From positions 3,601,247-3,665,246 of the forward strand of contig NC_084723.1 in assembly GCF_033807575.1 (NCBI RefSeq): a stretch of 64,000 nucleotides of DNA, given 5' to 3'. Position 1 is the stretch's first letter; the number at the start of each line of letters is the position of its first letter. The stretch comes from Cydia pomonella. Lineage: Eukaryota > Arthropoda > Insecta > Lepidoptera > Tortricidae. The notes beneath the pieces were generated by a model, which was given only the letters and a program-made list of their open reading frames with translations, was not told where the DNA came from and searched no databases. Below, one piece after another: positions 10,844 to 20,651 of this stretch. The translations under genes were made by a program, and so were the position numbers.

Positions 10844-10955
10844 CATGTCCTACAAAATCTTACTCTGAGTGACGAAAACGTCTGGTATTTTCGTAACTCA
10901 ACAAAAATTTGCATACATTTTTTTTGGTACCAAATTGTGATTTTGTATTTAATAC
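10844..10955 (+). repeat. Left arm of an inverted pair flanking a 4.3-kb nested stack
   Basis: ATGTCCTACAAAATCT, then TTTTCGTAACT and TTTTTTTGGTACCAAATTG, reappear in reverse orientation at 15066-15145 (GATTTTGTAGGACATA, AGTTACGAAAACGTC, CAATTTGGCACCAAAA). The match is imperfect but in the same order over about 80-110 bp. Confidence 0.6.
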
Positions 10956-11221
10956 ACCCAAAATGAGGAGCTCTTTATACCTACTTAACAAATTTTATCA
11001 AAATCCGTCGAAAATAATTTTCAAGAAAAAAAAATTGACTTCAATGAGGGAGACCGGTGAAAGAACGATTATTGTTGATTTTAGATTTCATACAATGAAA
11101 TTAAAAAGGCAGCGTCCTACGTCTAATTATGTAAAAAAGGAGGTAACATGTTTTTTGTTTTGCCACTGCACCCACCTTGACTCATTTCAGATTTGCCCTA
11201 TGGTTGACTGGTAAGATATCC

Positions 11222-12068
11222 GCATATACATAGACAATAAGGTGGGTGGGGCAGAATTTCGCAAGGCAATTCTACTAATTTGGCTGTTGCGACTGCTAAC
11301 GAGTGTGCAGGGGCATTGTCGTGGTGAAAAAGGATTTTCTTCTTTGCCAGATGTGGCCGTTTTTTCACTTTAACTTCTGCGTTAAATTTTTCCAACAAAG
11401 TAGCATAATAAGGGCCATTTATTGTTTTACCTTTCTCTAAATAATCTACATAAATAACCCCTGGGCTGTCCCAAAAAACAGTGGCCATTACCTTTCCTGC
11501 CGAACGGTTTTCGCTTTCTTTGGGGCCCGTTCGTTAGCAGAAGTTCACTGTTTTGACTGATTTTTCGTCTCTGGCGTATAATGGTGGATCCACGTTTCAT
11601 CTACCGTCACAAATCGACGTAAAATTTCATAAGGATTACGTTTGAATTTGGCTAAGCATTGCTCGGAAGTTGTTTCACGAAGTCGTTTTTGATTGGCTGT
11701 CAGCAAACGTGGTACCCATCTTGTGGAAAGCTTTTTCATATTCAAAATATTATGCAAGGTATGAAAAACTCGTTCAGATGAAATGTGTACAGTCTCAGCT
11801 ATCTCACGAATCTTCACTCGACCAAAAATCATCCAATCCAATCCTCCAATCATCTTCGGTCATCCAAAAAAATATCGTGAACTTTATTCACGACATCATC
11901 AGTGGTCACTTCAATCGGCGAACGAAATTCTGTAAACCACTTATGTACCATTCCATGAGAAGGAGCAGATTCCCCATAATATTTTTTTAAACCGTTTTTA
12001 GTCTCTTTAATAGTTTTTCCACGTAAAAAGTAATGTTTAATTAACACACGAAATTCGCTTTTCTCCAT
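11222..12068 (-). pseudogene. mariner (DD34D) transposase, broken
   Basis: A decayed mariner transposase, which would cut and paste the element at TA sites. The ATG at 12068 starts MEKSEFRVLIKHYFLRGKTI with the helix-turn-helix region, including MVHKWFTEFR. A short in-frame deletion follows, removing the linker before PIEVTTDDVV. A stop/frameshift near 11852 precedes MKKLSTRWVPRLLTANQKRL and VTVDETWIHHYTPE, the first catalytic Asp. After another frameshift the part from 11488 carries KVMATVFWDSPGVIYVDY and FHHDNAPAH, the second catalytic Asp. The third Asp (normally in PHPPYSPDL) is lost because the sequence after PHPPY degenerates. The 3' end and its TIR are missing. A short LINE-like tail (CTATGGTTGACTGGTA, 11200-11215) follows directly. 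Transposition-defective. Confidence 0.9.
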
Positions 12069-12347
12069 TTTCCAACAATTTTCCGATCGTATTTGACATA
12101 TGCCTCAACAACTTTTTAGGGTTCCGTAGCCAAATGGCAAAAAACGGAACCCTTATAGATTCGTCATGTCCGTCTGCGTGTCCGATTCTGTCACAGCCAC
12201 TTTTTTCCGAAACTATAAGAGCTGTACTGTTCAAACTTGGTAAGTAGATGTATTCTATGAACCGCATTAGGATGTTTACACAAAAATAGAAAAAAAACAA
12301 TAAATTTTAGGGGTTCCCCATACTTAGAACTGAAACTCAAAAAATCT

Positions 12348-13180
12348 TTTTTCATCAAACCCATACGTGTGGGGTATCTATGGATAGGTCTTCAAAAATG
12401 ATATTGAGGTTTCTTATATCATTTTTCTCTAAAATGAATAGTTTGCGCGAGAGACACTTCCAAAGTGGTAAAATGTGTGTCCCCCCCCCCCGTAACTTTT
12501 AAAATAACAGAATGAAAAATCTAAAAAAAATATATGATATACATTGCCATGTAAACTTCCACCGAAAATTGGTTTGAACGAGATCTAGTAAGTAGTTTTT
12601 TTTTAATACGTCATGAAATAAAAATAAAAAAAAATTTTTCATCATACCCATACGTGTGGGGTATTTATGGATAGGTCTTCAAAAATGATATTAATGTTTC
12701 TAATATCATTTTTTTCTAAACTGAATAGTTTGCGCGAGAGAACCTTCCAAAGTGAAAAAAAGTGTGTCCCCCCCCCTGTAACTTCTAAAATAACAGAATG
12801 AAAAATCTAAAAAAAATATATGATATACATTGCCATGTAAACTTCCACCGAAAATTGGTTTGAACGAGATCTAGTAAGTAGTTTTTTTTTAATACGTCAT
12901 GAAATAAAAATAAAAAAAAAATTTTCATCATACCCATACGTGTTGGGTATCTATGGATAGGTCTTCAAAAATGATATTAATGTTTCTAATATCATTTTTT
13001 TCTAAACTGAATAGTTTGCGCGAGAGAACCTTCCAAAGTGAAAAAAAGTGTGTCCCCCCCCCCCCCCCTGTAACTTCTAAAATAACAGAATGAAAAATCT
13101 AAAAAAAATATATGATATACATTACCATGCAAACTTCCACCGAAAATTGTTTTGAACGAGATCTAGTGAGTAGTTTTTTT
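12348..13180 (-). repeat. Three contiguous ~287-bp tandem units with poly-C tracts
   Basis: The marker CCATACGTGT begins at 12361, 12648 and 12934, and a diverged form lies at about 14706 beyond the piggyBac insertion. The spacings are 287 and 286, and about 289 once the insert is subtracted. Each unit shares GATAGGTCTTCAAAAATGAT, TAGTTTGCGCGAGAGA and CTTCCACCGAAAATTG. Each of the three contiguous units has a run of C after GTGTGTC (about 12480, 12768 and 13053) of different length. Confidence 0.9.
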
Positions 13181-13398
13181 TTAACCCAGTTGTTACTACC
13201 GACCTTTATAACGCCACCAACTAAGCGTTAGATCTACCCGCAATATTTATGGCTTTGACGTAGCATAAACAAATATCAAGTTTAATTGTAGTACTTACAA
13301 AGGGTACTTCAACAAATCGCATTGTTATTTGACACAGTGTTGATTGTGGTTTTAAGTCCAGACGTGTTTTAAAATAACCTAAGTGATTTCTTTGAAAC

Positions 13399-14413
13399 AT
13401 GCCCTCGAAAAGGTAAGTTTTTTTTATTGAATTTGTTGATAGTGTAGCCTTATCATGATGTTTTACAGAGGACTGATACGATTGTATAATTTTAATAAAA
13501 AATAGTTTATATTATCGCTTTCTTTGCGGGTTTTTTTTTTCAATTAAAAAATTGTGGCGTTATAACGCCCGGTAGTAAAATTGACGTCTATCTATTATGA
13601 CTACTTTGTTTATAGGCCACTGAAGAAAAAGGCTTTAAGCTTTAACGAAATAATTGACAACCTACACCATTTAGATTCTGATGATGATTTGCCAAATGAA
13701 ATCACTATTTTTCCACCGGAAAATCCGAATACTGAAGTAACTGATGAAGATTCGGGTGATGAAGAATTTCTGTCATTACATAATCTTCCAGGTTTGTTTT
13801 TAATTCAACTTTGTACGTTATTTTTCACTATGGAAAATATATATTTGACATCATTTTAATCGTTTTAGGATCTCAGCTAAGGGCTCCCGCGGAGGCTATA
13901 TATAGCTCATATTCGGAAAATGAGGATTCGGAAGACGATTTATCTTTGTCGACTTTAGCCAAAAAAATGCGTACTACTACCGAAAATTCACATGAAAATG
14001 AGAACGAGCCTTCAGTTTCCAATCCTAGAATTAGTTCTACGCGTTTACCTAATGTACTAAAATCTCAACAGTACAAGTGGGTCAACCAGGATAACCCGAG
14101 GGAACGTAGACAGTGGCAAGACCGGGAAGAGCCGAAAAATCGTCAATCTCCTATGTATTACTATGAGTGTATGATGAATGATGAGATAATTGAGCTGTTG
14201 GTATATTATACAAATTTGTACGCGAGCCAGAAAAATGCCGTCGGTAATGTAACTATTTCAGAAATGAAGTGTTTTTTGGGAATACTTTTATACAGTGGTT
14301 ACGTTTCGGTACCACGTCGATATATGTTTTGGGAGAAATCTTCTGATACTCACTTTGACATTGTGTATAATGACCCGAAGACGTGTTTTGTGGCCTATCA
14401 TACTAGTGTTTAA
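13399..14413 (+). CDS. Internally deleted piggyBac-like transposase, three exons
   Basis: Spliced from 13399-13412, 13616-13791 and 13869-14413, with GTAAGT/TATAG and GTTTGT/TTTAG intron borders. The total is 735 nt including the stop, so 244 residues in one frame. Residues 1-70 contain MPSKRPLKKKALSFNEIIDN and the acidic EVTDEDSGDEEF stretch, then NLPGSQLRAPAEA, all typical of piggyBac-derived N-termini. The start of the DDE_Tnp_1_7 domain follows (YYYECMMNDEIIELLVYYTN, then ISEMKCFLGILLYSGYVSVP and YMFWEKSSDTH). Instead of the catalytic core the frame passes directly to DPKTCFVAYHTSV and a stop. CF-x-x-YHT resembles the last part of the C-terminal Cys-rich finger. All catalytic Asp residues are therefore missing, yet start, splice sites and stop are retained. 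It could act as a DNA-binding competitor of an intact transposase, but that is inference. Confidence 0.8.
13554..13581 (+). repeat. Subterminal 28-bp inverted repeat, left copy (in intron 1)
   Basis: A 28-bp block starting GTGGCGTTATAACGCCCGGT is perfectly inverted at 14506-14533. It contains the 14-bp palindrome GGCGTTATAACGCC. A degenerate third version (CTTTATAACGCCACC) lies next to the left TIR at about 13205-13219. These are plausible transposase binding sites. Confidence 0.85.
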
Positions 14414-14505
14414 TTTATAGGCAATTATACAAATGTTTAACAATGTTAGTGTGTTTTTATTTGAATCCAGAATATATTTATGTTACTACTGGCTGGTAGC
14501 CACCG

Positions 14506-14533
14506 ATTTTACTACCGGGCGTTATAACGCCAC
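14506..14533 (-). repeat. Subterminal 28-bp inverted repeat, right copy
   Basis: Exact reverse complement of 13554-13581. It lies downstream of the transposase stop codon at 14411-14413 and 130 bp inside the right TIR. Confidence 0.85.
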
Positions 14534-15065
14534 TCGTTTTCCAGCTTTTCCAGGCGATCAATATTTTTTATTTTATTTTTCCTATAACATTACTTCATTA
14601 TAGAACATCATATTTAAAAATCAAAGCAATCCGACTCTTTAAAAAGTTTCAGTAATAACTGGGTTAATACGTCATAAAATTTTTAAAAATTTTTTTTCAT
14701 CAAACATATACGTGTAAGGTATGGATAGGTCTTCAAAAATGATAGTTAGGTTCCTAATATCATTTTTTTCTAAACTGAATAGTTTGCGCGAGAGACACTT
14801 CCAAAGTGGTAAAATGTGTGTCCAAAGTGGTAAAATGTTGAACAAGATCTAGTAAGAAGATTTTTTTTTAATACGTCTTAAATTGTACGGAACCCTTCAT
14901 GCGCGAGTCCGACTCGCACTTGGCCGCTTTTTTATTGCCCCGCCTTTAAAAAAAAAAAAACTGGCAGCTACCAAGGAGTTTAGAATTGTAATTAAAAAGT
15001 TTATATGTTAAAATGATTTTTGTTTTACATAAAGTCCCTGACTTATCAAACCACCCTCGTAAATA

Positions 15066-15145
15066 CTGAAATCCCAATTTGGCACCAAAAATATTTTTTT
15101 AGTTACGAAAACGTCTGGTATTAGAGGGAGATTTTGTAGGACATA
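15066..15145 (-). repeat. Right arm of the inverted pair flanking the nested stack
   Basis: Partner of 10844-10955 in inverted orientation (see that entry). Between the arms lie the mariner remnant, the expanded GGTTCCGT element and the piggyBac insertion. Confidence 0.6.
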
Positions 15146-15707
15146 CAGTAAAATTGTACTTATTATTGTACATAACAGGATACTCTAAGAAATGTCCACC
15201 AATTATTATCTAATTATAACGGGAAAAACATACAACATTAAAGAAAAAAGGTCCGAACACTTAAAATAACCAAAAATGTAAGTATTTACGGAAAGACGTG
15301 TACATCGTTAAACGGCAAAACGACAATAGAACCATTTCACAAAGAAATATTAGTATTTCTTGAAGATCAAACGACTTAGGGTTGAAAATTTTAGAACGTT
15401 AAATGCTGCGAGTTGCCTTTTGCCACCCGATGAATTTTTACTTTACGATAGGCGTTTCTCAATGTTCTAAAGGAAAATATCAAAACCGGATCCCTTATAG
15501 TTTCACCTTCTGTACGTCCGTCAGCCCGTCCGTCTGTCTGTCCCTGTGCTAGCCATTTATCTCAAAAACTATAATGAAATATGGAATGACTGTAGCACGC
15601 AATTACTGCCGACGATGATTGATATTTGCGGCAACAATGCAGTCTGCAGTCATTTCGCACCGCAAGTCTGGTGTAGTCTGAATCCGAACAGTACCTTTAT
15701 GCAACTG
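15146..15707. other. No gene; fragment of GGTTCCGT-type tail
   Basis: The block at 15485-15560 with CCCTTATAGTTTCACC and alternating GTCCGTC / CTGTCTG resembles the 3' segment of the GGTTCCGT-type repeats. The 76-codon frame at 15546-15776 overlaps the hairpin MITE and is not considered real. Confidence 0.35.
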
Positions 15708-15835
15708 GAGCCCACCGCGAACACCGAAGTTCGCAAATTGCGGGCATCTTTCTCCGTCACTCTTATTACGCCTTAATTAGAGTAAAAGAGAAAGATGCCC
15801 GCAATTTGCGAACTTCGGTGTTCGCGGTAGGCCCT
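15708..15835. mobile_element. Hairpin MITE, TACCGCGAA family, copy 1
   Basis: Arms of about 41 bp (ACCGCGAACACCGAAGTTCG continuing to GGGCATCTTTCTC at 15714-15754) are perfectly inverted at 15788-15828, around a 33-bp loop. Other family members, with changed arm sequence but the same outer CCTACCGCGAA, are at 23201-23325 and 38513-38620. Confidence 0.85.
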
Positions 15836-16193
15836 CGGAACCGCTCTACAATAACTGCTTATATTACATTAAAATATAATGTTTATACATATTAAAATAA
15901 AAGTTACAGGAACTTGTACAACCCTATTCTGTTTTTAATTTAAATCTCCTTTAAACAAAATGTTTCTCGGAAACATTTTGTTATGAGACTCTTTGAGAAT
16001 TTTTTCTTATTTTTAATATATTGTTTCGCGGCAGATAACTACCGGGGCTTGATGAGGGAATTAAAAAGCTTAATAACTGCAAAAGAATGAAGAAAATTAT
16101 GATTAATGGAGCTTCAAAGGCTGTTGAAATGGAAAATTGAAATTGCTAGAAAAGATAATACTTACCAACAATACATTTTATTTTATTATACTT
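15836..16193. other. AT-rich tract, nothing recognised
   Basis: No coding region, RNA gene or matched repeat was found. Confidence 0.3.
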
Positions 16194-17082
16194 TTCCAAA
16201 ACACCCTACGAGTCTTCATTCGTAATAATTAATTGTTACGCAGTAAATAATTATACTTAACTACTTTTAACGATCTCTACTATATTTGACAAATAGTAGT
16301 AGTATTCGCAATTCGGACCGTATCTTACAAAGTTTTTTTTTACAAAAAAAAAGTTGTCGATTGAACTATTAAATTGATGTTCGTTAATTCATTATTTTCG
16401 TATTTTTTTATTGAAATTTCTTTCGTTTTGTTTTATTGCGGTAATTAAAGTTAATTATTAGAATACCTTCAGAAAACAGTACAACAAGAGAGCAAAGTTT
16501 GATATTTCTTCGAGTGCTTGTTTTGCGTCCCGTGCAAGCGAAAGATTCTATAATAGATTCACGAGGGTAGCGTGTAAGGGACTCAAAAGCGCACGAGATG
16601 TAAATAACTTTGATCTCGTGTAGTACACAAAAATTTTCACGTCAGTCAGCAATCAAAAAATACAACCTGAAAAAATGTAATCCGTCTTCACCACTATTTC
16701 ACTCATGTTTTCTGAAGGTATTCTAACAATTAATTTTAATTACCGCAATAAAACAAAACGAAAGAAATTTCAATAAAATAATACGAAAATAATGAATTAA
16801 CGAACATCAATTGACAGTTCAATCGACAACTTTTTTTTTGTAAAAAAAAAACTTTGTAAGATACGGTCCGAATTGCGGATACTACTATTTGTTAACTATA
16901 GTAGAGATCGTTAAGAGTAGTTAAGTAGAATTATTTACTGCGTAACAATTGCATACATTTGTATAAGTTCATTGTTTTGATTGTATAATAAAATACATAA
17001 AATATGGTGTTATTATTAAATTTTAAACTTTTATTTCATTCATTAATTATTACGAATAAAGACTCGAAGGGTGTTTTGGAAC
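16194..17082. mobile_element. Fold-back element with ~290-bp inverted arms
   Basis: The left arm runs from TCCAAAACACCC (16195) to about 16480 (GAATACCTTCAGAAAAC). The right arm repeats all of this in reverse from about 16704 (TTTTCTGAAGGTATTC) to 17081 (GGGTGTTTTGGA). The right arm carries an extra AT-rich stretch of roughly 90 bp near 16955-17043. The unique centre (16483-16703) contains GCAAGCGAAAGATTC and is non-coding. Arm identity is high by eye, so the insertion is relatively young. Confidence 0.88.
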
Positions 17083-17379
17083 GATGCGGTCTGACTTATT
17101 TTGGGGGTCTATTATAAACCGTCAATATACCGTTGAATTAGGTATGCACTTTTCTTGTCCCTTTCTTTTTGCTAATGTCGTGAAAGGGGCACCGACAATA
17201 GAATCCAAATACTTCGAACTTGTATTAGGCCCCGAACGTTGAAATGACATTCGAATATGGTCACTTGAATGTTATTTTGTCTCACCGAGTGAGCAAAATG
17301 CGATTTTGCTCACTGTTTTTAAGCAGCAAAAGTTGCTGACGTGAAAATGATATTTTGCTATGACCCACTTCATTAATTT

Positions 17380-17570
17380 CCTCGCGTTATCCCAGCTTTT
17401 TACCACGGCTCATGGGAGCCTGTGGTCCGCTTAGCAACTAATCCCAAGAATTGGGACTGCCATCTGAACTTCCAACCCAGAGGGTAAACTAGGCCTTGTT
17501 GGGATTAGTCCGGTTTCCTCACGATGTTTTCCTTTACCGAAAAGCGACTGGCAAATATCAAATGATATAA
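17380..17570 (-). mobile_element. tRNA-SINE copy, 5'-truncated
   Basis: Minus strand. It retains the body from TATCATTTGATATTTGCCAG through the CTCTGGGTTGGAAG block to the terminal CGCGAGG, but lacks the tRNA-like head. A short part between the unique body and the tail is missing compared with 8905-9227. Confidence 0.8.
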
Positions 17571-17611
17571 CGTTGCTGTGTCCCACCTGTCTTAAAATAT
17601 GTGCCTTGCAT

Positions 17612-17742
17612 TTAACACATTGAGTGCCGGGAACCCGCTTGGCGGGCGCTCTGTTCGTAGTCGCTTTCCTCTACAAAGCGAGAAAACGCTAGAATCGGCT
17701 ACGCGTGTAGCGCTACTAAAACGTTGGCAGTGAATGCGTTAA
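17612..17742. mobile_element. MITE with TTAA-CACATTGAGTGCC ends
   Basis: TTAACACATTGAGTGCC on the left is inverted as GGCAGTGAATGCGTTAA on the right with mismatches. A further pairing between CGCTTTCCTCTACAAAGCG and neighbouring sequence makes the centre fold. It is non-coding. The TTAA at both ends may be the target duplication of a piggyBac-type MITE. Confidence 0.6.
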
Positions 17743-17857
17743 TCTTTCATCATACTGACCTACTCGCTCATCATCAATCTATGTATAAGTAGTATGTAAT
17801 TCTATACTCATGAAGCTATTGTTCAGAAAACCTCTCACGAAGACGCGTGTAAAAACC

Positions 17858-18130
17858 GGCCAAGTGCGAGTTGAACTCCCACACTCCGAGGGTTGCTTGT
17901 AATGCAGCATCTTACGTAACAGCAGCCAAATAACAATAGACCCTACTCAGTGTACTCTAGTGTTGTGTTCCTGCCGGTGAATAAGGTTGCCAGAGCTCAA
18001 CGAGAGCGCGGAGTGTTAGGGTCGGTAACGCGCTAATAACTCCTTTGGAGTTGCAGGCGTACATAGGCTACGGAGACTGCTTACCATCAGGCAGGCGTAT
18101 GCTTGTTTGCCACCGACGTAATGTAAAAAA
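17858..18130 (+). repeat. LINE/SINE 3' tail fragments
   Basis: AACCGGCCAAGTGCGAG (GGTTCCGT-type head) is followed by AGCAGCCAAATAACA and TGTTGTGTTCCTGCCGGTGA, shared with 46100-46170. From about 18045 there is GAGTTGCAGGCGTACATAGG and TGTTTGCCACCGACGTAATG plus an A run, which I recognise as a frequent lepidopteran LINE 3' end. All are non-coding fragments. Confidence 0.5.
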
Positions 18131-19149
18131 ACTGAACAACTGGCGAACGCGAAGCGGCGCGGCGCGGTACACGGCCCGGCCTTTGCGTTCGCAACGAGAT
18201 CGCCCACGTAGGACACTTCTATAAGTATCATTGGTATCAAACTGTGCTGACAGACAACAGATCGTTAGAAATTTTAGGGTTCCGTCTAAATATCTTTACG
18301 ACACGGAACTCTGTAAATGATATTGAAAGATTATATCCCCATCTAAACCTCTTTCATTATATGATGAAGACGTAAATAACATAATGGGACGTAAACAGCT
18401 ATTGTTAGATATCGACCGCTATAGATAGTGAGATTAGTGAGCTATATTAATCTGGGTTAGATGGAAAAAATATAAGTACGATATTGAAGTACCTATGTTT
18501 AATAGCGTGAAAGGTTTACGGTACGCTAGATACAAGTTCAAAATTCTTCATTCCTTTAATTTTCTTATCTTTTTAGGGTTCCGTAGTCAACTGGGAACCC
18601 TTATAGTTTCGCCATGTCCATAAAAATGAGTATATCTCGTTATTATCGTACCTATTATTGTAATTACACAAACCCATTCTGTTAGATGTGTACCTACTGT
18701 TTAAATAGTGTTATGTTTCATCTCTTTAAATTAAAGAACGTAAAACCACCCAAATATATTTGTGTGAAAATCCGGCCCTGTTTTTTACCTGCTCTTCGAG
18801 AAACATAACATTGCTTCCTTGGCGCTAGCTATAGCTAGCCGTGCGCTCGCATTACCAGTGCAAGCGAGGTCTTCGAATACGTATCTTTGTTTCGGAACGC
18901 AGTGTCACAAGTTAAGCTGGGTTGAGAGCGTTTATAGTCGCCTACCTTAGACGCACCAATAGAGATCAGACAGCTATTCTGTTAGAATTCTGTATTAGTT
19001 CATAATGAATCTTATTCCGTGCTCAATAGAGTAGTAATTCAATAAACGCTACCTATACGGCCTGACCATTTTTTCATAGTGGCACGCGCCTTTGCGGTTT
19101 TTAAACAATAGATAAGACGATAATCCGTAGAAGCTCACGGAGAAAAATA
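18131..19149. other. No gene; scattered repeat scraps
   Basis: At 18143-18193 a GC-rich stretch is bounded by GCGAACGCGAAG and CTTTGCGTTCGC, forming a small hairpin. At 18570-18620 TTAGGGTTCCGTAG and GGAACCCTTATAG mark a GGTTCCGT-type fragment. No coding region is supported. Confidence 0.35.
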
Positions 19150-19375
19150 GAAACGCAAAATGAAGTTGTAAAGACACGTGTGCGGCCGCCTAACATATTT
19201 CAACAAGGGTGAAGTTTTAGCGACATTGTGTTTAAATTCGACATAAAATGTGTGGAACAATGCATGAGCGATAGCTTCCCTTGAGCAAAATAATGAAGTT
19301 ATAAAAACACGCGTGCGGCCCGCCTACCATGTTTGAGCAAGGATGAAGTCTTAGCGACATTGTGTGTAAGTCCAA
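19150..19375. repeat. Direct duplication of ~80 bp
   Basis: The block at about 19161-19235 (GAAGTTGTAAAGACACGTGT, then TTTTAGCGACATTGTGT) recurs at about 19292-19365 with several changes. The intervening sequence is unique. It is non-coding. Confidence 0.6.
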
Positions 19376-19544
19376 CATACTTCTCCCAGCCAAGTGATAC
19401 CATACCTCTGTAATTAAAAAAACTCTAGAACGGAAACTGAAAATATATTTATTTGGAAAATACATACTTAATTCCAAGATGGCAAATAGATACTTTTGGA
19501 GCGTTGTTTCATTCGCTAGGTACTATTGACACTGACTGTACAGT

Positions 19545-19640
19545 GAGCTACGAAGTTGCATGAAGAAATTACGAATGAATTCATTGATAGTCGCCATGCG
19601 CTTTTACGACTGATGGTACGTTAGTACATCCGCTAGTCTC
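19545..19640 (+). repeat. Dispersed repeat shared with 56800-56890
   Basis: AATGAATTCATTGAT and TCGCCATGCGCTTTTACG are found again at 56830-56880 in the same order and orientation. The element boundaries are not visible. Confidence 0.55.
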
Positions 19641-20651
19641 TTATAACTTGCACTGTTTCGGAATCCTTCAGAAAAGCCCCAAGCCAAGTAATAACCTCTT
19701 TAATTAGATCGCGTAAAACGTCATGTTTACGGCCTTCGAGAATGATCGTGGGGCGAGATCAAACGATTCTCGAAGAGTTATTACAAGGCGTCAAAGTAAA
19801 CCCATGTGCTCATGTTACATGAAAATAACAGTTTAAATGGAATAAGCCTAAAGCGGTATCACACACTTATTCTGTACTTGTCCTCCTCCTTGTATCGGTA
19901 TAATGTGGGTCGTGACCTTTTCTAGGGAACAGCTTCTTTTTGACAATCTCCCGCCACCTCTTTCTGTCTGTCGCCGAATGTAGGGAACTTGAGTTTAAGC
20001 AGATATAACAAAACACGTGCTCTATATTTTTTCCCGCTCTCATGTACTCAAAAAAGTCATTAACTAGCAAGTAGCTTGAGCATCACTTTCTATAGGAGTT
20101 AGAAGATTTAGTAACTTTTTAATACTTTTGAGGACAATTTCTCTCAATAGTTTGAGTTTGGGCAGCTAAAAAAAATACGTGTCCGTTATTTTAGACAACT
20201 CTATAACATATATAAATATAAATCAAATCGGAACCGGACAGTTGGGTACGAAAGTCCCGCGTAAGTACCCATTGCATTGGTGAAGCTGACGACTGTAGCC
20301 GTCTCTGGCGTCCTTGGCAAGACTTTCCAATGACGTTCATAACCGTCTATGGCGGTCAAAGAGTTAAACCCTATCAACGGGTAAGTCCAAGTAGCTCAGT
20401 TGTCAGCGGAGGGCTTGAAGGGTTTGTATGGGAAGGTGAAATTCGGCTTAGCTTGCCGGGGACTCTTAAAGGCACTCTGGCGTCATGGGCGACGCTGATT
20501 GATTACTTCAGGTGATTTATCCGTTCGTTTACATCCTATATCATAAAAATAAATTGAGCCATATTGAGCACAATTACCTACTCCTGCTAATTTCTTAGCC
20601 TTAAGTATATTAAAGCATAAAATGAAATACTCCGTACTAAGCCTATTGTAC
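19641..20651. other. No supported gene
   Basis: Several short frames without recognisable domains. The block at 20383-20500 (AAGTAGCTCAGTTGTCAGCG) has some tRNA-like flavour but no clear A/B box pair. Confidence 0.3.

Larger units (their letters stand above)
13185..14663 (+). mobile_element. piggyBac-like element, 1479 bp, with TTAA target duplication
   Basis: The left end CCCAGTTGTTACT and right end AGTAATAACTGGG form about 13-bp TIRs with one mismatch. TTAA lies on both sides (13181-13184 and 14664-14667), the piggyBac target duplication. Removing the element and one TTAA rejoins the host repeat seamlessly (compare TTTTAATACGTCAT in the neighbouring units). Subterminal repeats with the palindrome GGCGTTATAACGCC occur near both ends. 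It encodes only an internally deleted transposase, so it is non-autonomous. Confidence 0.92.
12112..14934 (-). mobile_element. GGTTCCGT-type element with internally expanded tandem units, split by piggyBac
   Basis: On the minus strand the element starts at about 14934 with AAAAAGCGGCCAAGTGCGAG and the GGTTCCGTAC block. It ends at about 12112 with CCATTTGGCTACGGAACCCT. The monomeric copy at 43144-43651 is about 508 bp. Here, after removing the piggyBac insertion, the length is about 1.34 kb because the middle unit is present four times. The element sits against the mariner 5' side at 12111. It is non-coding. Confidence 0.8.

Noticed and set aside
11670..11990. 106-codon plus-strand frame
   Set aside because: Antisense shadow of the mariner transposase remnant.
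13399..14413. The piggyBac ORF as an already domesticated host gene
   Set aside because: It still sits between matching TIRs with TTAA duplications inside a repeat, so it is an element gene unless expression and constraint are shown.
12361..14720. Regularly spaced repeats considered as a CRISPR array
   Set aside because: Units are contiguous ~287-bp repeats without spacers, in a eukaryotic context with a piggyBac insertion.
15546..15776. 76-codon plus-strand frame
   Set aside because: Runs through a hairpin MITE whose arms give the last residues; no homology recognised.
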